From: Symsagittifera roscoffensis | Taxonomy: Eukaryota; Xenacoelomorpha; Acoela; Convolutidae | Reading direction: 5' to 3' | NCBI RefSeq assembly: GCF_963678635.1 | Contig: NC_087067.1 | Location: 24,251,547-24,315,546, forward strand | DNA: 64,000 bases | In this document: positions 24,296 through 34,997 of the stretch, piece by piece | Layout of the letters: every line of letters starts with the position of its first letter | Position numbering within the stretch: position 1 is the first letter of the stretch | The notes under the pieces: model-generated | Told to the model about the DNA's origin: nothing | Databases searched by the model: none | Seen by the model: the letters and a program-made list of their open reading frames with translations, nothing else | Program-made: the position numbers and the translations under genes

Positions 24296-24586
24296 TGTGA
24301 TAACTGACAGAACCTCTGAGGTTTATAATGAAAATAGACTTGGTTTCGAAGAGTTAATTTAATGGTTGAAACCGTATTGTTTTTAAATAGTTTTCTTTTC
24401 TGAGTTCAACTGTGCACCGAGCCACAGATCTGAGAGTCAATCTCTCTTTTTTGTCTCAATAAAGGTCACACATTATTGACCTTGATTTACATAATAAGAT
24501 AATATAATTTATAAATAACAATATGAACAACTGAGCCAAGGCCACAATATGGTTACTGCAAATGCAGTAGCAGTTGCGGCACCACA
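24296..24586 (-). repeat. LTR element 2, 3' LTR (element sense)
   Basis: 291 bp, TG...CA ends, three differences from 29237-29527. On the sense strand it is preceded by GAGCGGGG, a short purine-rich stretch that may be the polypurine tract. Confidence 0.9.
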
Positions 24587-24706
24587 TACCCCGCTCAGCC
24601 AAGAAAGTTTTATTATACTTTATCAAATTTTAATAATATTGAATAGGAGTTTTAGAACTCAGTTTAAGGAGTTTTTGTTTTCTTGTTGCATTTGAATCTT
24701 TCTAAT

Positions 24707-25404
24707 TCACTTTCCGTCTTTTTCTTCGTGCTCTTCCTCAAAGTGTAGTGGGACCCGCCACTCAGCGTTCCAAGATCGATGAATGTCGAGCGCCTCGCTG
24801 CCAAATTTTCTTCTGAAGAGATGTTTTTCTAGTAGTCCAAACTTCATTTCCACCGAATTCGACGCATCTGGTTTGAATTTTGCTAATTTGATTCGGTATG
24901 CATCAAATGCGGCCTGATTTAAATCTAAGAGATCGTTATGATTCGAAATCGACCTTACCGAATATTTAATTGGATTCCCGTATCTAATTGGACCCTTTTT
25001 TGACCTCCCGCTTTTTCGAACAGATGTTTCTTCTACTTCTGATTCATCCGAAAACCCCGGAGGATTATTAGATTCTTCCCCCTCTTCCGCAATTTCTTTA
25101 GAGTTCAATATATCTGCCGCCGTGCGCTGTACTCCTCTCTCCAGCACCTGATCAGCCAATCGGTTCCAGTCCGCTGCCGTTAAATCTTTGCTGTTAATTT
25201 TGGTGCTCCCGCTGAGTTTGATGAACACGCCTGAGGTTCTTCTTCGACTGCCGTGGCAGCACACTTATTCTGTAGATTGGTTGGTTGAGGATCCTTCGCG
25301 CCTGTGCCTCCTTTTGACTTCGATGTTTTAGTGAACGGCCCGGCCATGTTGGGTTTGGCCCTTTTCACCGCTAGATTCAAGCCACCGCCTTGCAGAATAT
25401 ATTT
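24707..25404 (-). pseudogene. LTR element 2, pol C-terminal tail
   Basis: Frames 24707-25264 and 25180-25380 continue the tail of the polyprotein in shifted registers. The composition is charged (Lys, Glu, Ser), with a basic RKSGRSKKGP stretch and an acidic end (FEEEHEEKDGK). There is no catalytic motif. It could be the region after integrase in the intact parent element, or a separate 3' ORF. Confidence 0.5.
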
Positions 25405-26460
25405 TCACGTGACCACAATTGGGCTGTCCTGGAATTTTTGCTGTGCCTCTACCGGATCTATGCTTCGCTGCTCTAGCAGTAAATCCTCTTCAGATCCACT
25501 ATTCTCAGCTTCCTCCTGATCATCGGACTGCCGCTGTGATTGTTTTTGTTGCTTCTTTTTAGGTTCCTCTCCTGTTGGGGAGCGTCTATGGTTATTTTTG
25601 TCCTGCACAACAAACTTAGCCTTGGCAATGTCACTCTTCCGGTATATAGACCCTGCTGCTTTTTTGACAGTAGAGGGCGTTTCTGCCACGACTTTTCCTT
25701 TCAGCGGCTTTGTGAGAGCTTTTCCGCTTTTCCTCCCCTCATCTTTTCTGAGTAAGATGAGTGACCATTGACGTTGGTTGATTATATCTTCCGGTTTATC
25801 CTCGACAAAACCACGTTCCCACGAGTACAACATTTCTTTTCGTAGCTCGGGGTTAATCGTACTTGTCTCCTCCACCGTACGTCGTAAGTCGTTCGCAGAT
25901 GTATCGCGTCTGGTTTGACTCCACATGGCGTTAGCTTCCAGAAGTTCCATCAATGCTCGAGCTCTCGCCCGATCCTGAGCCGACTCAACCTGTTGTTTAA
26001 ACAGAGAACTCACATCTCTGCTGTTTTGTCCTTTTCTGACAATTTTCAGGCTATCGCGAGACTGGTCACTGCGCTTTTTGAGTTGAGAGGCGGTGAGCGC
26101 AGAACGTTCCAGGTGTTCCTTATCATAGCGAGTGAAGCTTCTGCATTCCTCCGCCAGATTGACTATATCCTTGTGCATGTGCGGCCACCACAGGTATTTC
26201 GAAACATCTATCATCGCTTCCTGACCTGGGTGACCGCGATGAATTCTCTTTAATACTGCTTGGCGCAATTGCCCCGGAACAGCTAGCCTGTTGTCCACCA
26301 GTATACAGTCATCCACCACAGAAAGTTGATTCCATAGAGGGTTTGAATACGGGCCCAACAACTCGAAACTATGACGATCGTTTCTTTCAATCACTCGTCG
26401 AAGTCTATCCATCCAAGCATCCTCCGAAATCAACTCTGCTAACAGACTCCTATCGAACAA
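25405..26460 (-). pseudogene. LTR element 2, integrase zinc finger joined to C-terminal region (core deleted)
   Basis: Residues about 88-140 carry the integrase N-terminal finger: HRGHPG gives the two His ligands, and ECRSFTRY gives one Cys, with Phe where the second Cys should stand. Soon after, the sequence becomes a charged, Arg/Lys/Ser-rich region with no D,D35E core, so about 200 residues are missing. The remaining frame is uninterrupted for 351 codons. As sequenced it cannot encode an active integrase. Confidence 0.65.
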
Positions 26461-26594
26461 TTTGTTTCGAGACTGTTTTCTGTACTCATTGCCCCTTGGC
26501 GAGGGTCGTCTTTTCTGGAGTTGTGACTTGTCTTCTCCTTTTTAATCACGCTGACTTCTGGACTCTCGGACGGGCTTTCAGCTGTAAGGTCCAC

Positions 26595-27780
26595 TTATAT
26601 GATTGATGGTTGGACATTTGTCTCCAATTCCTGTTCATGTCTGCTCCTGTTTTCCAGAACTGTCCGTGCTTCGAGTTCTAGTAGATTTTTCGGGTTATCG
26701 GATTTTTCTGCCCCCATGAGATCCCAGAATGACATTAGATTTGTCTCTGCTACTTTGCCAGATGTGATTTCGTTATATTCTTTGGGTATGAATGATTTCT
26801 TTACTGTCCTCCACTCAACCTGGGGCACTTCAGAATCGGAAGTATCCGAGTCCTGCCTACTGCACACTGCTCCTCTTTTCACCATGCGTGTTCGGGGAAA
26901 AGTAGTTTCCGTCACCTGCTCTGTCAATTCGTCCCCCCCCCCCCGATCTCCATTTTGTCTGTTTGTTATCTTCTTCGACTTTTCGGATTTGTTTTTCTCC
27001 ATCTTTTTAATAAACGCTGCTTGAGTAAGTTCCACCGGATGTTTTGAAATTTGAATGCAATTTTTTCCGTTTAAGTTTTTAGTAAATTCTGAGTTTTCGA
27101 CCGACTGTTTCTTGCGAGCTATCTTGAACAATGTGTTTTTCTGATTCTGTTCTTTTTGAAAACGTGAACTTCGACCGTTTTCGTTCCGGTCGAGCTTTGT
27201 CCAGTTTTGAACAAATTGGTTATCATAGCAACCGTGTGATGAGCTGCCTTTACAGTGGTTAATTTCTCTCTTTAAACCAGAATGTTCTAGAACATTAATG
27301 TCAATGTTTTGATTTGTTTCACTAAGCCGTTTGCTCAAACAGTCGAGTGCTTTGTGAAAACTTTCAATAGAAGTCACTACAAATCTCTCATCTAATTCCG
27401 ATTCCGGCCATGGTTTCCCATTGGGCTCTCTCGACAGATAATCAACGATACCCATATCCCTTCCCGAAATATGAGTAACTTTAAATTGGTACGGTAGTAA
27501 TCGGTCCACCCACCTTGTTAATCGAGATTGATACGTTTTATTTGATCTATGCTCCCCCAAAGCAGACGTTAAAGCTTTGTGATCTGTTGCTATAACTAAT
27601 GTTTTTTTCCCAATAAATAATGTTTGAAACGATCTACAGCCCAAACTACTGCTAGCAGCTCGAGTTCATTGGTAGAATATTTTATTTCTTGGGAATTTAA
27701 ATACCGGGATGCAAATGCAATCGGTACCCATTCGTTCTGATTAGACCATTGATCAAGAGTAGCCCCTAGGGCACTTTACT
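26595..27780 (-). pseudogene. LTR element 2, RNase H (broken)
   Basis: 26595-27644 holds ATDHKAL, SRLTRWVDRLLPYQF and GRDMGIVDYLSRE, the second half of a Ty3/gypsy RNase H, then a Ser/Lys/Asn-rich linker. The first half (27645-27780) is in other frames, and the expected CDAS catalytic Asp is replaced by a shifted CPRG reading. At least two frame changes lie there. A run of ten C at about 26938 lies in the linker. Confidence 0.75.
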
Positions 27781-28767
27781 TGAGTTTGCTTAGATGGATC
27801 GTAATAGTTTAATAAAGCGATGTTAGCTACTGCCTTTTTGATTTCCTCAAAAGCTACAGAGTGTTGGTCGTCCCACTCAAATTTTTTCACTGGCAGTCGA
27901 ACATTCTTTATTTTCTTTTTTTCATTTTCTTCTTTCAGTAGTGGTCGAAGTTTATCAGTTAAACTAGCCGCGTTTGGGATGAATTTAGATAAATGATTAA
28001 TACTACCCATGAACGATCTAAATTGTTTTAGTGACTTGGTGGGTTGGAGATTTGCAATAGCCTCAGTTTTCGTAATTTTCGGTATTATACCTTCTGCCGA
28101 CAAATTATGGCCTAACCAATTCACTGAGGGCTGAAAAAAATCACCTTTTGTAATTCTTAATGCGAGATTTTTGTCATCCAACTTTTGCAACACATCGCGG
28201 ACCAATTTCTCATGATCCCTAGCTTCCCCCTTCGAGACGATTATAATATCATCTGGGAAACAAAAGGTATTTTTGGAGTGATTCAGTGTTCTATCCATTG
28301 CTTTCTGGAATTCAGCGGGCATGTCTGCCAGCCCGTAGAAACCTGTCAGAAACCTATATTTTCCCGTTGCTTGGCCTCCTACGATGTTAAAATTGCATTG
28401 TTTTGCTGTTTCCACAGTTACTCTTATTTGACTGTAGGCATACTTTAAATCCAACACGGTGAAATACAGTGAGCCTTCTGATGTTGCCGTGGTTATTTGG
28501 CTAACACCATCTATCAATTCATCCGCGTTTGGCATCTGATATTTGTTTTTATACAGTTGTCTATTGATAGGTTTTGCGTCCAAAGCTAACTTAATAGAGT
28601 TGTCTTTCTTAACTGTGATAAAAATTGGAGCAATAAAACAATCGCTTGTGCAATTATCGAATTTTTCAATGTGTCCTTCCGCAAAAAGTTTATCTAACTC
28701 TGCTTGTACTTTATCCTGAATGTGTATAGGGATTCTCCTACCTTTTTCTTGGATCGGACATAAAGGC
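27753..28767 (-). pseudogene. LTR element 2, reverse transcriptase
   Basis: The frame covers RT fingers and palm: LALDAKPINRQ, YFTVLDLKYAYSQI, GFYGLADMPAEFQKAMD and the active-site box FPDD (usual FLDD/YLDD with Leu to Pro). It ends with the thumb (FRSFMGSINHLSKFIP). A TAG near 28768 separates it from a short upstream remnant. The Leu-to-Pro change next to the catalytic aspartates is expected to damage the polymerase. The family is clear. Confidence 0.85.
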
Positions 28768-28844
28768 TATTTAACTTTTGTATTCACAGTATGATTCTTT
28801 GACTCCCCTTGTCTATCAAAGAGATTTTTAAATTTATTATAGAT

Positions 28845-29236
28845 TTAAACGTTTATTGATGTCAAACGTTTTCCAACTTCATGATAAAATACGTTGTGTC
28901 CCACTCTAGGTCCTCTCAAAACCCGCTCTTCGTTTTCTAGAACCACTCTGTCCCGTGCCAATCTGTTCCGGGCTCCTCTCTCTGCTACTGCAGGTGCATC
29001 CTCGTTCGGCACTGGTGGTTCAGGAACTGGTAGAGGTTCTTCCAGGACGATTTTGGGTTCTTCTAACATTACTTCTGGATCCACGTTCTCTTTGACCGTA
29101 ACAGCTAATAGGAACTGATCAAACCATGTTTCGAAAGTCCAGGGTGGATCTGAATTTGCAGAGGCCCAGAATACTGGGATTCCCATATCTGTCCTATTGT
29201 CTTGAGCTGTAAAACCGGATCCTGCTGGCTGCGCCA
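28845..29236 (-). pseudogene. LTR element 2, gag N-terminus
   Basis: The Met codon is formed by the last base of the 5' LTR plus the first two bases of the TGGCGCAGCC primer-binding site, giving MAQPAGSGF. It is followed by VFWASANSDPPWTFETWF, a Gag-like start seen in Ty3/gypsy relatives, and a Pro/Glu-rich stretch. After about 125 codons the frame runs into the RT-side remnant, so capsid, nucleocapsid and protease are deleted. Confidence 0.65.
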
Positions 29237-29527
29237 TGTGATAACTGACAGAACCTCTGAAGTTTATAATGAAAATAGACATGGTTTCGAAGAGTTAATT
29301 TAATGGTTGAAACCGTATTGTTTTTAAATAGTTTTCTTTTCTGAGTTCAACTGTGCACCGAGCCACAGATCTGAGAGTCAATCTCTCTTTTTTGTCTCAA
29401 TAAAGGTCACACATTATTGACCTTGATTTACATAATAAGATAATATAATTTATAAATAACAATATGAACAACTGAGCCAAGGCCACAATATGGTTACTGC
29501 AAATGCAGTAGCAGTTGCGGTACCACA
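29237..29527 (-). repeat. LTR element 2, 5' LTR (element sense)
   Basis: 291 bp, partner of 24296-24586. The sense-strand end CACA is directly followed by TGGCGCAGCC, the probable primer-binding site. Confidence 0.9.
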
Positions 29528-29658
29528 GTGTAAAATCGGTATGTTTTTATATTTGCTGGATTGATTTTAAATTAAAAATGTTTTTAGCGACGAACAACAT
29601 TAGTTATTTTGTGTTAGCAAAATGTTCTTTTTCTCCAAAGGAAGCAGTTTTCGTTTAG

Positions 29659-29840
29659 AAAAAACTTCTGTCTCCGCGGCTACTTTACCGACAGCCCAAT
29701 CGCAACTGAGCCTTTTCTGCAAACTTACTACTCCCCTTCTCCCAAATTGAATTTATTTCGAGCACAAGAAGAGTTCATGAGTCTGATTTACCCAATATTT
29801 CAAACAATCAACTTCTTCTCATTCAGCACAAAGCGGTTCG
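29659..29840 (+). CDS. Secreted-protein-like gene, exon 3
   Basis: Acceptor TTTTCGTTTAG, donor GTAAGC. It starts with the A that completes the Lys codon from exon 2 and ends with a single G. It is open for 60 codons with a Phe/Tyr/Pro-rich sequence (GYFTDSPIATEP, then LNLFRAQEEFMSLIYP). The final G joins the GC of exon 4 to a Gly codon. No known domain is recognised. The exon lies only about 130 bp from LTR element 2. Confidence 0.6.
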
Positions 29841-30327
29841 GTAAGCTATTTAATAATATGGTTCACTGATCAGAGAATCGAATTTTTATTATGATTATAA
29901 AAAGTCCTAAAATGAAGAAACCAAATCAAAAAAGTTCCAAATAGTTTTGAAAGGGTGAACTTAAATCCAGAGAGCTTCGACACGACATTGTTTGACCTCC
30001 GAAGACCAATAGTGCTAATCATACAATTCCATAATTGAGGCATATCGTCATGACTGTGGTGTATCGCCATAAATACAAAAGAAAAAATTGTGGCATTTCT
30101 TTTATTTATACCATTTCCATAAGTTGAAATTGCATGACTAGCATTTTTGATACCGACACCAAAATGGCGATTGTGGTGCACAAAACTTACAAAAGTAAAA
30201 CTGCCATGAATTGAGAACTGAAAAGTAGAGAAATTATAAATATATCAAATCTAATGTGAAATGGGAAATTTATGAAATATGTTACGTAGCAACTGCACTA
30301 AACAGGAAATGAGATAAATTGAAAACC

Positions 30328-30881
30328 AACAAGACTGCTCGTATCAGGGCGAAGCCTTGAAAGTTCCAACGGCCTTTTAACGCTTATAGAGCAGTAATAA
30401 CATAAACAACATGAAAAAATTAAATGAAATAAAATAAAATGAAAAACTTTTTTTTCTAAAATTTGAAAATTTTTCATTGAAAACCATCCCCCACACGCCA
30501 TACAAAGTACAAAACAAGAGATTTTGCTCCTTGTAACAAATCAATTACGGCAAATAAGCTTCTTTCAACCAATTTGGAACGATTTGTAGGACGGATTAAA
30601 TCTCCGCTTACGCGTTAATAGCGCGAATTATATCGCGCGTAAATTGTCCCAAGTTGGTCAAAATGACCAAAATGGCAATCTTTAAACCCTCATAACTTTA
30701 CGAAAAATGATCACAGGTGAAATATTATTTCAAATTTAAGCTCCGGACAACAATAGCTTTCGAATGACATAAAAACATTTCGTCAAAAATTGCTAGTTAA
30801 AAAGTCGAAATTTGTCTGAAGAAAAAAAAACCCACCCCGAGCACAAATATTCCGTTACTTTCGTATCGAAAGTCGGAACAA
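30328..30881 (-). mobile_element. Family A Helentron-like element, copy A2
   Basis: Full-length copy, 554 bp, in intron 3. It has the terminal TTGTTCCGACTTTCG, the palindrome ACTTTCGATACGAAAGT, the central GCGCGATATAATTCGCGC-type hairpin, and an end in GTCTTGTT. Confidence 0.7.
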
Positions 30882-31580
30882 CTATCAAATTTTATCATAA
30901 ACCTCTCAAAAAATCCATTATATTTGATTATAATTGATTGTAATAGATTATACTGACAGAAATAAAAATTAGTATAATAATCCACTTTGAATTGACTATA
31001 AAACTACTTTTGTCTAGTTTTAGAGATACTGACAATCAATTGACAATATAACCCATTATGATCCATGGGCGCTCCTCCCTGGCAACGTAGTCCTTGTAGT
31101 CCAAAAGTTGGATAATTTTTTGTTTTTTTTGGAAAATTTTTTCTATTTTTGTTTATTGCAACTTTTCGAGATTGGTAAGCTAATGGGTACGCTAACTTTG
31201 AGCTACCAGGGTCTTTGTCACTTGTGCTTGGTTACAAACAAAGCCCAATCAAATAAAAAATCTAAAAATCTAAAAATCTAAAAATCCGAGGAAAATTTAG
31301 TTTGTTTGAAAATTGAACAAAAAACATAAACGAATTTTCCACTTCACAAGATTTTGTTAAAAAATTGTTTAAGAGCAAGTTCGCTTGATTTACAGTTTAA
31401 TTGTGACGCATGACTATCACCAATTTAAGTCAATTTCATTCATTTTTTCAGTTACTTTTAAAAGGTTATATTTTGAATTTCATCCCTCCTCTTCCTAGTG
31501 GTATTTTGTACAAATTAAATACAGGTCATTATTGTCTTGTTTAAATCTCAATTATTATGGCTAAAACTTAAATATGTTTA
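30882..31580. other. Intron 3 filler
   Basis: AT-rich, no exon seen. A short tandem repeat of TCTAAAAA units lies at about 31259-31290. Confidence 0.4.
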
Positions 31581-31949
31581 CAGGGGCAGATTTAGTGGGG
31601 GGGGGGGGCGGGGTGGGGCGGACGCTTTACTTTCAGGGATTCGACTCCCTGCCGACCCAAAGGGTCCCCCCTTTGTACTATTTTGAAATATCCATTTTTG
31701 GTGGCGTACCCTGAAAAAAAATTTAAAGCCGCCTTTGGCGCCAATATATTTTATATTTGAGAGACGGAGTGCGCGCCAAAAAAAAACGCGGTTTTTGGTC
31801 AAAATTTTCAAAAAAGTGCCTAAAAACGCCTTTTACGGCCTGTTTTTTTTCTTCAAAATTTTGCGCAAAAAGGGTCTTTTTATTGGTTTGAGAGATTTTT
31901 TGAAAATCCGCCCCCCCTCGAGAAAATCCTAGATCCGCTCCTGCCCCTG
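31581..31949 (+). mobile_element. Family C hAT-like MITE, copy C2
   Basis: Best-preserved ends: CAGGGGCAGATTTAG at the left and AGATCCGCTCCTGCCCCTG at the right. The flanking octamers TATGTTTA and TATAGTTA match at six of eight positions, fitting an old 8-bp target duplication as in hAT elements. Non-coding. Confidence 0.6.
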
Positions 31950-32176
31950 TATAGTTATGAACATTTTTTTATTATTGAAAGCTCTAGCTGCAGATGTTTA
32001 AAACTATTAGAATACCTCAGTGCAACTGTATAAAGCAGAATTAACTGTTCCCAAATGAAGTTATATATATATTTATTTGTTGTTTGTTAGAAAGTTGCAC
32101 ATGGCATTTAAACGAAAATTTGCTTCGATGTACTTTTTATCACAGCGGAAACAAAGATTGTCAACTCTGAATTCTA

Positions 32177-32707
32177 AACAAGACTGCTCGTATCAGGGCA
32201 AAGCCCTGAATGTTTCGACTGCCCTCTAAGGTTTATGGAGCAGTAATAAGATTTGAAAAATAAACGCAAGAAAAAAAATTAAAATTTTTTTTCTCTAAAG
32301 TTTGAATTTTTTTTTGAAAATCATCCCCCCACACGCCATATAAAGCACAAAAGGATAGATTTCGCACCTTGTAACAAATCAATAATGGCAAAAAGGCTTC
32401 TTTTAACCATTTTGGAACGATTTCTAAGACGGATTAACTGTCCGCTTACGCTTTAATAGCGCAAAATATATCGTGCGTTAATTGTCCCAAATTGGCCAAA
32501 ATAGCAATCTTTAAACCCCCGTAACTTTACGAAAAATGATCACAGGTGAAATATCTTTTCAACTTTGAGCTCAGGACAATAAAATCTTTTGAATGATAAA
32601 AAAAATTACCTCAAAAATGGCTAGTTAAAAAATCGAAATTTGTCTGAAGAAAAAAACCCACCCCGAGCACAAATATTCCGTTACTTTCGTATCGAAAGTC
32701 GGAACAA
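32177..32707 (-). mobile_element. Family A Helentron-like element, copy A3
   Basis: Full-length copy, 531 bp, between family C copy C2 and exon 4. It shows all landmarks (TTGTTCCGAC start, GTCGAAACATTC-like subterminal copy, AGGGCTTTGCCCT hairpin, CTTGTT end). Confidence 0.7.
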
Positions 32708-33237
32708 TTATACTTTTGCATGCAGTTCAGCATCAACGCGAACAAGCCGTATTTTGACAAATATGGTCCGGGATAAAAGCACTCAAATTGGAAGTATTAT
32801 ACAATATGACAAATGTGAATGAAAGTAAAATCTCAACGCAGTGGCAAATAAAAAATTGAAGGTTGGAAAAAAAGTGCGTCGTAGGGCGTTTTTTACGCAA
32901 AATAAAGTATTTATAGATTGTTTTTATGTCATCGATTGTGATCTCATATTAAAATTTCACGTGAAACGGATTTCAAAAAAGTTTCAAGCAGACCAAAAAC
33001 GAGTCGTAACTTACAGGACTTACTCAACTAGTTTTTATTATAAACTCTTTGGCAAATCAGCTACAAAAAGCATATTATCAATAGATTTCAAAAGCATGTT
33101 TTTATCTAGCAATTATACATTTCACTTCGGAAAACTCATTTTATCTTGGAAAAAATTCATTTTTTTTTTGTTCATTTTGGCAATGATAACAGTAATAAAA
33201 ATTCTTCGATTAGATTTCTATATATTCCTTGCTTCAG

Positions 33238-33368
33238 GCCACTGCTGTGATTACCAGAGATCAATTTACACAATTTATGGCTACGGCAACGGACACTCGC
33301 CCATCAATTACATCAAAAAATTGACTGATTTTTCGACCAAGAATAGAAAACACCTGACCTTTATAAGG
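33238..33368 (+). CDS. Secreted-protein-like gene, exon 4
   Basis: Acceptor TATTCCTTGCTTCAG, donor GTAGGA. 131 nt: two bases complete Gly from exon 3, then 43 codons (HCCDYQRSIYTIYGYGNG... to ...HLTFIR), ending in phase 0. A Cys pair and Tyr/Gly-rich loop stand out. The longer + strand open frame around it (from 32841) is mostly intron: its hydrophobic stretch just upstream is the polypyrimidine part of the splice acceptor. Confidence 0.6.
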
Positions 33369-33552
33369 GTAGGAAGCAGTTTATACATTTTCATAGAAAG
33401 ATTATGATCTGAAACCGTTTTCTAAAAAGACATTCTAACAAATCGTTGAGAATTTCTTCCGAACTACCGAACTATATTCCTGAAATGTTCCCCCTTTCAA
33501 CTAATTGCCAAATGACCAGATGGCAATGATAATTTCATTTTTGAATTTACAT

Positions 33553-33951
33553 CAAGAGGCGGTTCAGGATTTTCTCGAGGGGAGGCGGATTTTCAAAAAA
33601 ATTTCAAGAAATTGGCCGACTTTTTTAAGTCGACCAAATTGATTTTCCAAGTGCTCCCAGAACAAAATGAAGGCCTTATTTATGCAAAGATTTCTGCGCC
33701 GCAGGCATATTAATGAAAAGCGAAATTGGTAAAAAATTCTGTTTTTGAGCATTTTTTGGAAAGTCTGCATTTGTTGTGTTTTTTGCAGGTTTTGCATTTT
33801 TTGCAATTTTGCGATTTTTTTGGTTTTTTTTTCGACGCGCTCTCCCCTTCAAATTTGGCATATTTTTGCGCCAAAGGCGCCCGTAGAAAAATTTATGGTT
33901 CTTTGGTCGAAAATGGATGTAAAATCCCCTTCGCCCTTAAATCCGCCCCTG
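33553..33951 (-). mobile_element. Family C hAT-like MITE, copy C3
   Basis: Fills most of intron 4 of the host gene, in antisense. The ends are CAAGAGGCGGTTCAGG and AAATCCGCCCCTG. It ends only about 30 bp before the acceptor of exon 5, so the branch point of that intron must lie in or next to its end. Confidence 0.6.
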
Positions 33952-33983
33952 TCTACAGCTACTACATGATGTTTTTGTTTCAG

Positions 33984-34274
33984 GCCAATTTTGAGCCATC
34001 CATCTGTCTGAACGTCATCCTTGAAATCGGATTTGGTTCGGGCAGCCTGAAGATTGACGGCAAGGTATCAAAAGACATTCAATTCGTGTTCCCTATCCAG
34101 TATGAGAGAGAGACTGTAATATACAGCAACTCTCAATTGACGAGTGGATCTCTTAATTTCAGAATGTGGAAAAGACAGTTTGTATGTCCCGATAATCCAT
34201 GGCTATGTCTCGAGCAAAGTGAACGCCCCAGCGAGCAAATTGCTGGACTTCTTAATGAGCAGAAACTTATTTAG
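33984..34274 (+). CDS. Secreted-protein-like gene, exon 5 (terminal)
   Basis: Acceptor TTTTTGTTTCAG, then 96 codons and TAG. It starts in phase 0 (ANFEPSICLNVILEIGFG). The sequence has alternating hydrophobic and polar residues typical of beta-strands, and two Cys around a Trp (FVCPDNPWLCLEQ) near the end. AATAAA lies two bases after the stop. It is the longest and best supported exon of the gene. No family is recognised. Confidence 0.75.
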   Translation, partial: ANFEPSICLNVILEIGFGSGSLKIDGKVSKDIQFVFPIQYERETVIYSNSQLTSGSLNFRMWKRQFVCPDNPWLCLEQSERPSEQIAGLLNEQKLI

Positions 34275-34276
34275 TT

Positions 34277-34282
34277 AATAAA
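34277..34282 (+). promoter_or_regulatory. Polyadenylation signal AATAAA
   Basis: Canonical hexamer directly behind the TAG of exon 5. This implies a very short 3' UTR. Confidence 0.6.
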
Positions 34283-34358
34283 AGTTTTATGATAGAATAT
34301 TAAAAATGAGATAGACATTTTCTTAAACGGAGGATTTGGGAAATAATTTTAGTTTTTT

Positions 34359-34753
34359 CATGGACGGATTTAATTAAAGGGTGGACGCCCCCCCCCATCC
34401 TTCAGGGATTCGACTATGTCAACCCTAAAGGGTGAAATTTGGATCTCTTTTTGACATCCAATCCCGGATCTACTAGTCCTAAAAACTTCTGAAGGCGTCT
34501 ATTGAGTCATTATATTCTAGTTTTGAGTGGGCAACACCGCAAAAACACAATATTTTTGATCATAACTTCTTGGCGAAAAATGACCCAAAAATCAGAATTT
34601 TTGACATTTAAAAAAAATTGATTGCAAAGCAGAACATTTTGGCAAAATAGGGTATTAACGGTGTTTTGGGAGAACTAAAAAAGCTCAAAATAAACTTTCA
34701 AAAAACATTGAAAAAACATCCTCCCCCCATCGAGAAAATTTTAGATCCACGCC
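34359..34753 (+). mobile_element. Family C hAT-like MITE, copy C4
   Basis: Degenerate copy: CATGGACGGATTTAATTAAAG at one end and TTTTAGATCCACGCC at the other, with the GGGATTCGACT core. Confidence 0.5.
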
Positions 34754-34764
34754 AAATTTTCGGG

Positions 34765-34806
34765 TTACATTCGCCTCACTCTCTGAGAAGTCCTGGGTTC
34801 CACTCA
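34765..34806 (+). repeat. Possible degenerate tRNA-like (SINE head) fragment
   Basis: CGCCTCACTCTCTGAGAAGT followed by CCTGGGTTCCACTC looks like an anticodon arm plus a worn T-arm/B box. It is too decayed to be a gene. Confidence 0.25.
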
Positions 34807-34997
34807 ATAGGTTTAATGTTTTTTAGTCAACCAACCCAGAGGCCTAGTCCGGAGGTTAATTATTTAGATTGATTTGAACCAGCAGTCATATCAATTCGAA
34901 GTACAATATTTAGTCAAACAACCTCCGATTGTTGCAATTATACCAGGTTTGTTTCCATGCGATTTACCCTCAGCATAATTCAGTAATTATAACATTT

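Larger units (their letters stand above)
24296..29527 (-). mobile_element. LTR element 2: 5.2-kb Ty3/gypsy retrotransposon, internally deleted
   Basis: LTRs of 291 bp (24296-24586 and 29237-29527) begin TGTG and end CACA, differ at only three positions, and the element is flanked by a perfect 5-bp target duplication GTGTA (24291-24295 and 29528-29532). It codes on the minus strand. Only the gag N-terminus, RT, most of RNase H, the integrase zinc finger and the pol C-terminus remain. The rest of gag, the nucleocapsid, protease and the integrase core are deleted. High LTR identity and the intact duplication point to a young, non-autonomous insertion. It lies in intron 2 of the host gene, antisense. 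Confidence 0.92.
3697..34274 (+). other. Gene model: five-exon secreted-protein-like gene, 239 aa
   Basis: Coding exons at 3697-3733, 23951-24029, 29659-29840, 33238-33368 and 33984-34274 add up to 720 nt, which is 240 codons including TAG. Every junction is GT-AG and phases agree (1, 2, 1, 0). An AATAAA follows the stop by two bases. The product starts with a hydrophobic stretch (MMDFVVFFTLLA) and is rich in aromatic residues and cysteines, as in a secreted or lumenal protein. I do not recognise the family and claim no function. Introns 1 and 2 hold two LTR retrotransposons, both antisense to this gene. Support comes from closed phase across all five exons; no transcript was available. Confidence 0.6.

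Noticed and set aside
32726-32765. Mini-exon (FSINANKPYFDKY) in the left gene
   Set aside because: It has an acceptor-like CATGCAG but a poor donor (GTCCGG) and its entry phase does not match exon 3, while exon 3 joins exon 4 directly in frame.
32841-33407. 188-codon + strand frame with a membrane-like segment
   Set aside because: Most of it is intron; only 33238-33368 is bounded by good splice sites, and the hydrophobic part is the T-rich tract before the acceptor.
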